Source: Gymnothorax reevesii (Eukaryota; Chordata; Actinopteri; Anguilliformes; Muraenidae). From it: a DNA stretch of 64,000 nucleotides. Under the pieces are notes generated by a model that was not told where the DNA came from, made no database searches, and worked only from the letters and a program-made list of their open reading frames with translations. The stretch covers positions 25,538,367 through 25,602,366 of the forward strand of contig CM056580.1 in NCBI GenBank assembly GCA_029721435.1. The letters run 5' to 3'. Shown piece after piece: positions 11,435 to 25,055 of the stretch. Within the stretch, counting starts at the first letter, position 1, and each line of letters begins with the position of its first letter. The position numbers and the translations under genes were made by a program.

Positions 11435-13127
11435 AGCATGGAAATGACCAGATATTAGCACTTGCATTAGATTGCTAGCATTAGCATTTTAGCATCAGCA
11501 TGTATGCATTAGCATTGAAACATTATCATGACCCAATTTGCTTATTATACAAGAAGGGTTGAGCTGAAATGTCATCTGATCTCATATTAACATCATAGAG
11601 GACACGTACAGTATGAAAACGACCAGATTTTAGCACTCACATTAGATCGCTAGCATTAGCATGTTAGCATTTGCATTTAAACATTTATATCACTCAATTA
11701 CCATTTTACACAAGAAGGCTTAAACTGAAATGCCATCTGATCTCATGTTAACATCATTGAGGACACGTTAAGTATGGAAATGACCAGATATTAGCACTTG
11801 CATTAGATCGCTAGCATTAGAATTTTAGCATCAGCATGTAAGCATTAGCATTGAAACATTAACATGACCCAATTTGCTTATTATACAAGAAGGGTTAAGC
11901 TGAAATGTCATCTGATCTCATATTAACATCATAGAGGACACGTACAGTATGAAAACGACCATATTTTAGCACTCACATTAGATCGCTAGCATAAGCATGT
12001 TAGCATTTGCATTTAAACATTTATATCACTCAATTACCATTTTACACAAGAAGGCTTAAACTGAAATGCCATCTGCTCTCATGTTAACATCATAGAGGAC
12101 ACGTTAAGTATGGAAATGACCAGATATTAGCATTTAAATTAGATCGCTAGCATTAGCATTTTAGCATCAGCATGTAAGCATTAGCATTGAAACATTAACA
12201 TGACCCAATTTGCTTTTCATACAAGAAGGGTTAAGCTGAAATGTAATCTGATCTCATATTAACATCATAGAGGACATGTACAGTTTGAAAATGACCAGAT
12301 ATTAGCACTCGAATTAGATTGCTAGCATTAGCATTTTTGCATCAGTATGTAAGCATTAGCATTGATACATTAACATTACCCAATTTGCTTATTATACAAG
12401 AAGGGTTAAGCTGAAATGTCATCTGATCTCATATTAACATCATAGAGGACACGTACAGCATGAAAACGACCAGATATTAGCACTCACATTAGATCGCTAG
12501 CATAAGCATGTTAGCATTAGCATTCAAACATTTATATCACTCAATTTCCATTTTACACAAGAAGGGTTAAGCTGAAATGCCATCTGATCTCATGTTATCA
12601 TCATAGAGGACACGTTAAGTATGGAAATGACCAGATATTAGCACTTGCATTAGATCGCTAGCATTAGCATTTTAGCATCAGCATGTAAGCAGTAGCATTG
12701 AAACATTAACATGACCCAATTTGCTAATTATACAAGAAGGGTTAAGCTGAAATGTCATCTGATCTCATATTAACATCATAGAGGACACGTACAGTATGAA
12801 AAAGACCAGATTTTAGCACTCACATTAGATCGCTAGCATTAGCATGTTAGCATTTGCATTTAAACATTTATGTCACTCAATTTCCATTTTACACAAGAAG
12901 GCTTAAAGTGAAATGCCATCTGATCTCATGTTAACATCATAGAGGACATGTTAAGCATGGAAATGACCAGATATTAGCACTTGCATTAGATTGCTAGCAT
13001 AAGCATTGTAGCATCAGCATGTAAGCATTATTATGAAACATTATCATGACCCAATTTGCTTATTATACAAGAAGGGTTGAGCTGAAATGTCATCTGATCT
13101 CATATTAACATCATAGAGGACAGGTAC
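11435..13127 (+). repeat. Partial second HOR-II copy (10 monomers)
   Basis: Each monomer here lies 2877 bp after its counterpart in the preceding unit (11610/8733, 12282/9405, 12793/9916, 12954/10077). It ends with the 174-bp B at 12954, whose CATTATTATGAAAC is one base short. It then passes into the right copy of the 3.5-kb duplication at 13128 instead of completing the 17-mer. Confidence 0.88.
12954..13127 (+). repeat. 174-bp B variant
   Basis: A B monomer with CATTATTATGAAAC where others read CATTAGCATTGAAAC, one base short, and with CATAAGCATTGTAGC in the first two 14-bp units. It is the last monomer before the right copy of the 3.5-kb duplication. The combination is unique in the window. 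Confidence 0.85.
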
Positions 13128-16100
13128 AGTATGAAAACGACCAGATATAAGCACTCACATTAGATCGCTAGCATTAGCATGTTAGCATTAGCATTCAAAC
13201 ATTTATATCACTCAATTTCCATTTTACACAAGAAGGGTTGAGCTGAAATGTCATCTGATCTCATATTAACATCACACTGGACTCGTACAGTATGAAAACG
13301 ACCAGATATTAGCACTCACATTAGATCGCTAGCATTAGCATGTTAGCATTTGCATTTAAACATTTATGTCACTCAATTTCTATTTTACACAAGAAGGCTT
13401 AAAGTGAAATGCCATCTGATCTCATGTTAACATCATAGAGGACATGTTAAGCATGGAAATGACCAGATATTAGCACTTGCATTAGATTGCTAGCATTAGC
13501 ATTTTAGCATCAGCATGTAAGCATTAGCATTGAAACATTATCATGACCCAATTTGCTTATTATACAAGAAGGGTTGAGCTAAAATGTCATCTGATCTCAT
13601 ATTAACATCATAGAGGACACGTACAGTATGAAAACGACCAGATTTTAGCACTCACATTAGATCGCTAGCATTAGCATGTTAGCATTTGCATTTAAACATT
13701 TATATCACTCAATTACCATTTTACACAAGAAGGCTTAAACTGAAATGCCATCTGATCTCATGTTAACATCATTGAGGACACGTTAAGTATGGAAATGACC
13801 AGATATTAGCACTTGCATTAGATAGCTAGCATTAGAATTTTAGCATCAGCATGTAAGCATTAGCATTGAAACATTAACATGACCCAATTTGCTTATTATA
13901 CAAGAAGGGTTAAGCTGAAATGTCATCTGATCTCATATTAACATCATAGTGGACTCGTACAGTATGAAAACGACCAGATATTAGCACTCACATTAGATCG
14001 CTAGCATTACGTGTAAGCATTTGCATTCAAACATTTATATCACTCAATTTCCATTTTACACAAGAAGGGTTAAGCTGAAATGCCATCTGATCTCATGTTA
14101 ACATCATTGAGGACACGTTAAGTATGGAAATGACCAGATATTAGCACTTGCATTAGATCACTAGCATTAGCTTTTTAGCATCAGCATGTAAGCATTAGCA
14201 TTGAAACATTAACATGACCCAATTTGCTTATTATACAAGAAGGGTTAAGCTGAAATGTCATCTGATCTCATATTAACATCATAGAGGACATGTACAGTTT
14301 GAAAATTACCAGATATTAGCACTCTTATAACATCGCTAGCATTAGCAATTTAGCATTGGCATGTTTGAATTAGCCAGTTAGCATTAGCATTCAAACATTA
14401 ACCTCACCCAATTTACTTATTATACAAGAAGGGTTAAGCTGAAATGTCATCCGATCTCATATTAGCATCATAGAGGACAGGTACAGTTTGAAAACGACCA
14501 GATATAAACACTCACATTAGATCGCTAGCATTAGCATGTTAGCATTAGCATTCAAACATTTATATCACTCAATTTCCATTTTACACAAGAAGGGTTGAGC
14601 TGAAATGTCATCTGATCTCATATTAACATCATACTGGACTCGTACAGTATGAAAACGACCAGATATTAGCACTCACATTAGATCGCTAGCATTAGCATGT
14701 TAGCATTTGCATTTAAACATTTATGTCACTCAATTTCCATTTTACACAAGAAGGCTTAAAGTGAAATGCCATCTGATCTCATGTTAACATCATAGAGGAC
14801 ATGTGAAGCATGGAAATGACCAGATATTAGCACTTGCATTAGATTGCTAGCATTAGCATTTTAGCATCAACATGTATGCATTAGCATTGAAACATTATCA
14901 TGACCCAATTTGCTTATTATACAAGAAGGGTTGAGCTGAAATGTCATCTGATCTCATATTAACATCATAGAGGACACGTACAGTATGAAAACGACCAGAT
15001 TTTAGCACTCACATTAGATCGCTAGCATTAGCATGTTAGCATTTGCATTTAAACATTTATATCACTCAATTACCATTTTACACAAGAAGGCTTAAACTGA
15101 AATGCCATCTGATCTCATGTTAACATCATTGAGGACACGTTAAGTATGGAAATGACCAGATATTAGCACTTGCATTAGATCGCTAGCATTAGAATTTTAG
15201 CATCAGCATGTAAGCATTAGCATTGAAACATTAACATGACCCAATTTGCTTATTATACAAGAAGGGTTAAGCTGAAATGTCATCTGATCTCATATTAACA
15301 TCATAGAGGACACGTACAGTATGAAAACGACCAATTTTAGCACTCACATTAGATCGCTAGCATTAGCATGTTAGCATTTGCATTTAAACATTTATATCAC
15401 TCAATTACCATTTTACACAAGAAGGCTTAAACTGAAATGCCATCTGCTCTCATGATAACATCATAGAGGACACGTTAAGTATGGAAATGACCAGATATTA
15501 GCATTTACATTAGATCGCTAGCATTAGCATTTTAGCATCAGCATGTAAGCATTAGCATTGAAACATTAACATGACCCAATTTGCTTTTTATACAAGAAGG
15601 GTTAAGCTGAAATGTAATCTGATCTCATATTAACATCATAGAGGACATGTACAGTTTGAAAATGACCAGATATTAGCACTCGAATTAGATTGCTAGCATT
15701 AGCATTTTTGCATCAGTATGTAAGCATTAGCATTGATACATTAACATTACCCAATTTGCTTATTATACAAGAAGGGTTAAGCTGAAATGTCATCTGATCT
15801 CATATTAACATCATAGAGGACACGTACAGTATGAAAACGACCAGATATTAGCACTCACATTAGATCGCTAGCATAAGCATGTTAGCATTAGCATTCAAAC
15901 ATTTATATCACTCAATTTCCATTTTACACATGAAGGGTTAAGCTGAAATGCCATCTGATCTCATGTTATCATCATAGAGGACACGTTAAGTATGGAAATG
16001 ACCAGATATTAGCACTTGCATTAGATCGCTAGCATTAGCATTTTAGCATCAGCATGTAAGCAGTAGCATTGAAACATTAACATGACCCAATTTGCTAATT

Positions 16101-16620
16101 ATACAAGAAGGGTTAAGCTGAAATGTCATCTGATCTCATATTAACATCATAGAGGACACGTACAGTATGAAAAGGACCAGATTTTAGCACTCACATTAGA
16201 TCGCTAGCATTAGCATGTTAGCATTTGCATTTAAACATTTATGTCACTCAATTTCCATTTTACACAAGAAGGCTTAAAGTGAAATGCCATCTGATCTCAT
16301 GTTAACATCATAGAGGACATGTTAAGCATGGAAATGACCAGATATTAGCACTTGCATTAGATTGATAGCATTAGCATTTTAGCATCGGCATGTAAGCATT
16401 AGCATTGAAACATTATCATGACCCAATTTGCTTATTATACAAGAAGGGTTGAGCTGAAATGTCATCTGATCTCATATTAACATCATAGAGGACACGTACA
16501 GTATGAAAACGACCAGATATAAACACTCACATTAGATCGCTAGCATTAGCATGTTAGCATTAGCATTCGAACATTTATATCACTCAATTTCCATTTTACA
16601 CAAGAAGGGTTGAGCTGAAA
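13128..16620 (+). repeat. Right copy of the 3.5-kb duplication (offset 13127)
   Basis: Begins A A B A B A' B C A A B and continues in the same order as 1-3493. It includes the C monomer at 14296-14484, the 160-bp A at 15318-15477 and the D at 15653. Private differences from the left copy include ATGTGAAGCATGG near 14813 and GCATCGGCATG near 16383. The match ends within the hybrid monomer at 16500-16660. Confidence 0.88.
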
Positions 16621-16660
16621 TGCCATCTGATCTCATGTTAACATCATAGAGGACATGTTA
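16500..16660 (+). repeat. A/A hybrid monomer at a deletion point
   Basis: The front matches the first A of the AA pair (AGATATAAACACTC, CATTCGAAC, GGGTTGAGCTG). From GAAATGCCATC on it matches the second A (ends GAGGACATGTTA). A whole 161-bp monomer is therefore missing compared with 3373-3694. The exchange lies near 16612-16623, in the conserved GAGCTGAAATG. Confidence 0.87.
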
Positions 16661-16821
16661 AGCATGGAAATGACCAGATATTAGCACTCACATTAGATCG
16701 CTAGCATTAGCATGTTAGCATTAGCATTCGAACATTTATATCACTCAATTACCATTTTACACAAGAAGGCTTAAACTGAAATGCCATCTGATCTCATGTT
16801 AACATCATTGAGGACACGTTA
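16661..16821 (+). repeat. B-head/A-body hybrid that opens the central HOR-15 block
   Basis: Starts with the B head AGCATGGAAATGACC but continues with CACTCACATTAG, CATTCGAAC and an A rear that match m2 of HOR-15. The exchange lies in the shared GACCAGATATTAGCAC. It joins duplicated left-segment material to HOR-15 at monomer m2, in register. Confidence 0.88.
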
Positions 16822-17667
16822 AGTATGGAAATGACCAGATATTAGCACTTGCATTAGATCGCTAGCATTAGCATTTTAGCATCAGCATGTAAGCATTAGC
16901 ATTGAAACATTAACATTACCCAATTTGCTAATTATACAAGAAGGGTTGAGCTGAAATGTCATCTGATCTCATATTAACATCATAGAGGACACGTACAGTA
17001 TGAAAACGACCAGATTTTAGCACTCACATTAGATCGCTAGCATTAGCATGTTAGCATTTGCATTTTAACATTTATATCACTCAATTACCATTTTACACAA
17101 GAAGGCTTAAACTGAAATGCCATCTGATCTCATGTTAACATCATTGAGGACACGTTAAGTATGGAAATGACCAGATATTAGCACTTGCATTAGATAACTA
17201 GCATTAGAATTTTAGCATCAGCATGTAAGCATTAGCATTGAAACATTAACATGACCCAATTTGCTTATTATACAAGAAGGGTTAAGCTGAAATGTCATCT
17301 GATCTCATATTAACATCATAGTGGACTCGTACAGTATGAAAACGACCAGATATTAGCACTCACATTAGATCGCTAGCATTACGTGTAAGCATTTGCATTC
17401 AAACATTTATATCACTCAATTTCCATTTTACACAAGAAGGGTTAAGCTGAAATGCCATCTGATCTCATGTTAACATCATTGAGGACACGTTAAGTATGGA
17501 AATGACCAGATATTAGCACTTGCATTAGATCACTAGCATTAGCTTTTTAGCATCAGCATGTAAGCATTCGCATTGAAACATTAACATGACCCAATTTGCT
17601 TTTTATACAAGAAGGGTTAAGCTGAAATGTAATCTGATCTCATATTAACATCATAGAGGACATGTAC
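16661..17667 (+). repeat. Incomplete 7-mer unit (m2-m7) of HOR-15
   Basis: Six monomers starting at 16661, 16822, 16997, 17158, 17333 and 17493 correspond to m2-m6 plus the m7/m15 hybrid. With a D in front this would be the 1182-bp 7-mer. The hybrid at 17493-17667 shows AGCTTTTTAGC (m7), then CATTCGCATTG and GCTTTTTATAC plus GTAATCTG (m15). Confidence 0.88.
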
Positions 17668-20179
17668 AGTTTGAAAATGACCAGATATTAGCACTCGAAT
17701 TAGATTGCTAGCATTAGCATTTTTGCATCAGTATGTTAGCATTAGCATTGATACATTAACATCACCCAATTTGCTTATTATACAAGAAGGGTTAAGCTGA
17801 AATGTCATCTGATCTCATATTAACATGATAGAGGACACGTACAGTATGAAAACGACCAGATATTAGCACTCACATTAGATCGCTAGCATTAGCATGTTAG
17901 CATTAGCATTCGAACATTTATATCACTCAATTACCATTTTACACAAGAAGGCTTAAACTGAAATGCCATCTGATCTCATGTTAACATCATTGAGGACACG
18001 TTAAGTATGGAAATGACCAGATATTAGCACTTGCATTAGATCGCTAGCATTAGCATTTTAGCATCAGCATGTAAGCATTAGCATTGAAACATTAACATTA
18101 CCCAATTTGCTAATTATACAAGAAGGGTTGAGCTGAAATGTCATCTGATCTCATATTAACATCATAGAGGACACGTACAGTATGAAAACGACCAGATTTT
18201 AGCACTCACATTAGATCGCTAGCATTAGCATGTTAGCATTTGCATTTTAACATTTATATCACTCAATTACTATTTTTCACAAGAAGGCTTAAACTGAAAT
18301 GCCATCTGATCTCATGTTAACATCATTGAGGACACGTTAAGTATGGAAATGACCAGATATTAGCACTTGCATTAGATAACTAGCATTAGAATTTTAGCAT
18401 CAGCATGTAAGCATTAGCATTGAAACATTAACATGACCCAATTTGCTTATTATACAAGAAGGGTTAAGCTGAAATGTCATCTGATCTCATATTAACATCA
18501 TAGTGGACTCGTACAGTATGAAAACGACCAGATATTAGCACTCACATTAGATCGCTAGCATTACGTGTAAGCATTTGCATTCAAACATTTATATCACTCA
18601 ATTTCCATTTTACACAAGAAGGGTTAAGCTGAAATGCCATCTGATCTCATGTTAACATCATTGAGGACACGTTAAGTATGGAAATGACCAGATATTAGCA
18701 CTTGCATTAGATCACTAGCATTAGCTTTTTAGCATCAGCATGTAAGCATTAGCATTGAAACATTAACATGACCCAATTTGCTTATTATACAAGAAGGGTT
18801 AAGCTGAAATGTCATCCGATCTCATATTAGCATCATAGAGGACAGGTACAGTTTGAAAACGACCAGATATAAACACTCACATTAGATCGCTAGCATTAGC
18901 ATGTAAGCATTAGCATTCAAACATTTATATCACTCAATTTACATTTTACACAAGAAGGGTTGAGCTGAAATGTCATCTGATCTCATATTAACATCATACT
19001 GGACTCGTACAGTATGAAAACGACCAGATATTAGCACTCACATTAGATCGCTAGCATTAGCATGTTAGCATTTGCATTTAAACATTTATGTCACTCAATT
19101 TCCATTTTACACAAGAAGGCTTAAAGTGAAATGCCATCTGATCTCATGTTAACATCATAGAGGACATGTTAAGCATGGAAATGACCAGATATTAGCACTT
19201 GCATTAGATTGATAGCATTAGCATTTTAGCATCAGCATGTAAGCATTAGCATTGAAACATTATCATGACCCAATTTGCTTATTATACAAGAAGGGTTGAG
19301 CTGAAATGTCATCTGATCTCATATTAACATCATAGAGGACACGTACAGTATGAAAACGACCAGATATAAACACTCACATTGGATCGCTAGCATTAGCATG
19401 TTAGCATTAGCATTCGAACATTTATATCACTCAATTTCCATTTTACACAAGAAGGGTTGAGCTGAAATGTCATCTGATCTCATATTAACATCATACTGGA
19501 CTCGTACAGTATGAAAACGACCAGATATTAGCACTCACATTAGATCGCTAGCATTAGCATGTTAGCATTTGCATTTAAACATTTATGTCACTCAATTTCC
19601 ATTTTACACAAGAAGGCTTAAAGTGAAATGCCATCTGATCTCATGTTAACATCATAGAGGACATGTTAAGCATGGAAATGACCAGATATTAGCACTTGCA
19701 TTAGATTGCTAGCATTAGCATTTTAGCATCAGCATGTAAGCATTAGCATTGAAACATTATCATGACCCAATTTGCTTTTTATACAAGAAGGGTTGAGCTA
19801 AAATGTCATCTGATCTCATATTAACATCATAGAGGACACGTACAGTATGAAAACGACCCGATTTTAGCACTCACATTAGATCGCTAGCATTAGCATGTTA
19901 GCATTTGCATTTAAACATTTATATCACTCAATTACCATTTTACACAAGAAGGCTTAAACTGAAATGCCATCTGCTCTCATGTTAACATCATAGAGGACAC
20001 GTTAAGTATGGAAATGACCAGATATTAGCTCTTACATTAGATCGCTAGCATTAGCATTTTAGCATCAGCATGTAAGCATTAGCATTGAAACATTAACATG
20101 ACCCAATTTGCTTTTTATACAAGAAGGGTTAAGCTGAAATGTAATCTGATCTCATATTAACATCATAGAGGACATGTAC
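17668..20179 (+). repeat. HOR-15 copy (2512 bp)
   Basis: A full 15-mer in phase with the reference copy, D at 17668 and the next D at 20180. It carries three variants shared only with the copy at 22544: ACTATTTTTCAC in m4 (near 18269), CATGTAAGCATTAGC in m8 (near 18901) and CATTGGAT in m11 (near 19378). Those shared changes mark the two as recent relatives. Confidence 0.92.
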
Positions 20180-21361
20180 AGTTTGAAAATGACCAGATAT
20201 TAGCACTCGAATTAGATTGCTAGCATTAGCATTTTTGCATCAGTATGTTAGCATTAGCATTGATACATTAACATCACCCAATTTGCTTATTATACAAGAA
20301 GGGTTAAGCTGAAATGTCATCTGATCTCATATTAACATGATAGAGGACACGTACAGTATGAAAACGACCAGATATTAGCACTCACATTAGATCGCTAGCA
20401 TTAGCATGTTAGCATTAGCATTCGAACATTTATATCACTCAATTACCATTTTACACAAGAAGGCTTAAACTGAAATGCCATCTGATCTCATGTTAACATC
20501 ATTGAGGACACGTTAAGTATGGAAATGACCAGATATTAGCACTTGCATTAGATCGCTAGCATTAGCATTTTAGCATCAGCATGTAAGCATTAGCATTGAA
20601 ACATTAACATTACCCAATTTGCTAATTATACAAGAAGGGTTGAGCTGAAATGTCATCTGATCTCATATTAACATCATAGAGGACACGTACAGTATGAAAA
20701 CGACCAGATTTTAGCACTCACATTAGATCGCTAGCATTAGCATGTTAGCATTTGCATTTTAACATTTATATCACTCAATTACCATTTTACACAAGAAGGC
20801 TTAAACTGAAATGCCATCTGATCTCATGTTAACATCATTGAGGACACGTTAAGTATGGAAATGACCAGATATTAGCACTTGCATTAGATAACTAGCATTA
20901 GAATTTTAGCATCAGCATGTAAGCATTAGCATTGAAACATTAACATGACCCAATTTGCTTATTATACAAGAAGGGTTAAGCTGAAATGTCATCTGATCTC
21001 ATATTAACATCATAGTGGACTCGTACAGTATGAAAACGACCAGATATTAGCACTCACATTAGATCGCTAGCATTACGTGTAAGCATTTGCATTCAAACAT
21101 TTATATCACTCAATTTCCATTTTACACAAGAAGGGTTAAGCTGAAATGCCATCTGATCTCATGTTAACATCATTGAGGACACGTTAAGTATGGAAATGAC
21201 CAGATATTAGCACTTGCATTAGATCACTAGCATTAGCTTTTTAGCATCAGCATGTAAGCATTCGCATTGAAACATTAACATGACCCAATTTGCTTTTTAT
21301 ACAAGAAGGGTTAAGCTGAAATGTAATCTGATCTCATATTAACATCATAGAGGACATGTAC
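20180..21361 (+). repeat. 7-mer HOR derivative (1182 bp), copy 1
   Basis: Order D A B A B A' B, which is m1-m6 plus an m7/m15 hybrid at 21187-21361. The length 1182 equals 2512 minus the 1330 bp of m8-m15. The hybrid has AGCTTTTTAGC, CATTCGCATTG, GCTTTTTATAC and GTAATCTG. Confidence 0.93.
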
Positions 21362-22543
21362 AGTTTGAAAATGACCAGATATTAGCACTCGAATTAGATT
21401 GCTAGCATTAGCATTTTTGCATCAGTATGTTAGCATTAGCATTGATACATTAACATCACCCAATTTGCTTATTATACAAGAAGGGTTAAGCTGAAATGTC
21501 ATCTGATCTCATATTAACATGATAGAGGACACGTACAGTATGAAAACGACCAGATATTAGCACTCACATTAGATCGCTAGCATTAGCATGTTAGCATTAG
21601 CATTCGAACATTTATATCACTCAATTACCATTTTACACAAGAAGGCTTAAACTGAAATGCCATCTGATCTCATGTTAACATCATTGAGGACACGTTAAGT
21701 ATGGAAATGACCAGATATTAGCACTTGCATTAGATCGCTAGCATTAGCATTTTAGCATCAGCATGTAAGCATTAGCATTGAAACATTAACATTACCCAAT
21801 TTGCTAATTATACAAGAAGGGTTGAGCTGAAATGTCATCTGATCTCATATTAACATCATAGAGGACACGTACAGTATGAAAACGACCAGATTTTAGCACT
21901 CACATTAGATCGCTAGCATTAGCATGTTAGCATTTGCATTTTAACATTTATATCACTCAATTACCATTTTACACAAGAAGGCTTAAACTGAAATGCCATC
22001 TGATCTCATGTTAACATCATTGAGGACACGTTAAGTATGGAAATGACCAGATATTAGCACTTGCATTAGATAACTAGCATTAGAATTTTAGCATCAGCAT
22101 GTAAGCATTAGCATTGAAACATTAACATGACCCAATTTGCTTATTATACAAGAAGGGTTAAGCTGAAATGTCATCTGATCTCATATTAACATCATAGTGG
22201 ACTCGTACAGTATGAAAACGACCAGATATTAGCACTCACATTAGATCGCTAGCATTACGTGTAAGCATTTGCATTCAAACATTTATATCACTCAATTTCC
22301 ATTTTACACAAGAAGGGTTAAGCTGAAATGCCATCTGATCTCATGTTAACATCATTGAGGACACGTTAAGTATGGAAATGACCAGATATTAGCACTTGCA
22401 TTAGATCACTAGCATTAGCTTTTTAGCATCAGCATGTAAGCATTCGCATTGAAACATTAACATGACCCAATTTGCTTTTTATACAAGAAGGGTTAAGCTG
22501 AAATGTAATCTGATCTCATATTAACATCATAGAGGACATGTAC
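21362..22543 (+). repeat. 7-mer HOR derivative (1182 bp), copy 2
   Basis: A tandem copy of the preceding 7-mer with the same m7/m15 hybrid at 22369-22543. All markers fall exactly 1182 bp after those of copy 1. It is followed directly by a full 15-mer whose D starts at 22544. Confidence 0.93.
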
Positions 22544-25055
22544 AGTTTGAAAATGACCAGATATTAGCACTCGAATTAGATTGCTAGCATTAGCATTTTT
22601 GCATCAGTATGTTAGCATTAGCATTGATACATTGACATCACCCAATTTGCTTATTATACAAGAAGGGTTAAGCTGAAATGTCATCTGATCTCATATTAAC
22701 ATGATAGAGGACACGTACAGTATGAAAACGACCAGATATTAGCACTCACATTAGATCGCTAGCATTAGCATGTTAGCATTAGCATTCGAACATTTATATC
22801 ACTCAATTACCATTTTACACAAGAAGGCTTAAACTGAAATGCCATCTGATCTCATGTTAACATCATTGAGGACACGTTAAGTATGGAAATGACCAGATAT
22901 TAGCACTTGCATTAGATCGCTAGCATTAGCATTTTAGCATCAGCATGTAAGCATTAGCATTGAAACATTAACATTACCCAATTTGCTAATTATACAAGAA
23001 GGGTTGAGCTGAAATGTCATCTGATCTCATATTAACATCATAGAGGACACGTACAGTATGAAAACGACCAGATTTTAGCACTCACATTAGATCGCTAGCA
23101 TTAGCATGTTAGCATTTGCATTTTAACATTTATATCACTCAATTACTATTTTTCACAAGAAGGCTTAAACTGAAATGCCATCTGATCTCATGTTAACATC
23201 ATTGAGGACACGTTAAGTATGGAAATGACCAGATATTAGCACTTGCATTATATAACTAGCATTAGAATTTTAGCATCAGCATGTAAGCATTAGCATTGAA
23301 ACATTAACATGACCCAATTTGCTTATTATACAAGAAGGGTTAAGCTGAAATGTCATCTGATCTCATATTAACATCATAGTGGACTCGTACAGTATGAAAA
23401 CGACCAGATATTAGCACTCACATTAGATCGCTAGCATTACGTGTAAGCATTTGCATTCAAACATTTATATCACTCAATTTCCATTTTACACAAGAAGGGT
23501 TAAGCTGAAATGCCATCTGATCTCATGTTAACATCATTGAGGACACGTTAAGTATGGAAATGACCAGATATTAGCACTTGCATTAGATCACTAGCATTAG
23601 CTTTTTAGCATCAGCATGTAAGCATTAGCATTGAAACATTAACATGACCCAATTTGCTTATTATACAAGAAGGGTTAAGCTGAAATGTCATCCGATCTCA
23701 TATTAGCATCATAGAGGACAGGTACAGTTTGAAAACGACCAGATATAAACACTCACATTAGATCGCTAGCATTAGCATGTAAGCATTAGCATTCAAACAT
23801 TTATATCACTCAATTTACATTTTACACAAGAAGGGTTGAGCTGAAATGTCATCTGATCTCATATTAACATCATACTGGACTCGTACAGTATGAAAACGAC
23901 CAGATATTAGCACTCACATTAGATCGCTAGCATTAGCATGTTAGCATTTGCATTTAAACATTTATGTCACTCAATTTCCATTTTACACAAGAAGGCTTAA
24001 AGTGAAATGCCATCTGATCTCATGTTAACATCATAGAGGACATGTTAAGCATGGAAATGACCAGATATTAGCACTTGCATTAGATTGATAGCATTAGCAT
24101 TTTAGCATCAGCATGTAAGCATTAGCATTGAAACATTATCATGACCCAATTTGCTTATTATACAAGAAGGGTTGAGCTGAAATGTCATCTGATCTCATAT
24201 TAACATCATAGAGGACACGTACAGTATGAAAACGACCAGATATAAACACTCACATTGGATTGCTAGCATTAGCATGTTAGCATTAGCATTCGAACATTTA
24301 TATCACTCAATTTCCATTTTACACAAGAAGGGTTGAGCTGAAATGTCATCTGATCTCATATTAACATCATACTGGACTCGTACAGTATGAAAACGACCAG
24401 ATATTAGCACTCACATTAGATCGCTAGCATTAGCATGTTAGCATTTGCATTTAAACATTTATGTCACTCAATTTCCATTTTACACAAGAAGGCTTAAAGT
24501 GAAATGCCATCTGATCTCATGTTAACATCATAGAGGACATGTTAAGCATGGAAATGACCAGATATTAGCACTTGCATTAGATTGCTAGCATTAGCATTTT
24601 AGCATCAGCATGTAAGCATTAGCATTGAAACATTATCATGACCCAATTTGCTTTTTATACAAGAAGGGTTGAGCTAAAATGTCATCTGATCTCATATTAA
24701 CATCATAGAGGACACGTACAGTATGAAAACGACCCGATTTTAGCACTCACATTAGATCGCTAGCATTAGCATGTTAGCATTTGCATTTAAACATTTATAT
24801 CACTCAATTACCATTTTACACAAGAAGGCTTAAACTGAAATGCCATCTGCTCTCATGTTAACATCATAGAGGACACGTTAAGTATGGAAATGACCAGATA
24901 TTAGCTCTTACATTAGATCGCTAGCATTAGCATTTTAGCATCAGCATGTAAGCATTAGCATTGAAACATTAACATGACCCAATTTGCTTTTTATACAAGA
25001 AGGGTTAAGCTGAAATGTAATCTGATCTCATATTAACATCATAGAGGACATGTAC
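22544..25055 (+). repeat. HOR-15 copy (2512 bp)
   Basis: A full 15-mer, D at 22544 and the next D at 25056. It shares ACTATTTTTCAC (near 23145), CATGTAAGCATTAGC (near 23778) and CATTGGAT (near 24254) with the copy at 17668. Private changes include ATTGACATC near 22632 and CATTATATAACT near 23247. Confidence 0.92.
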
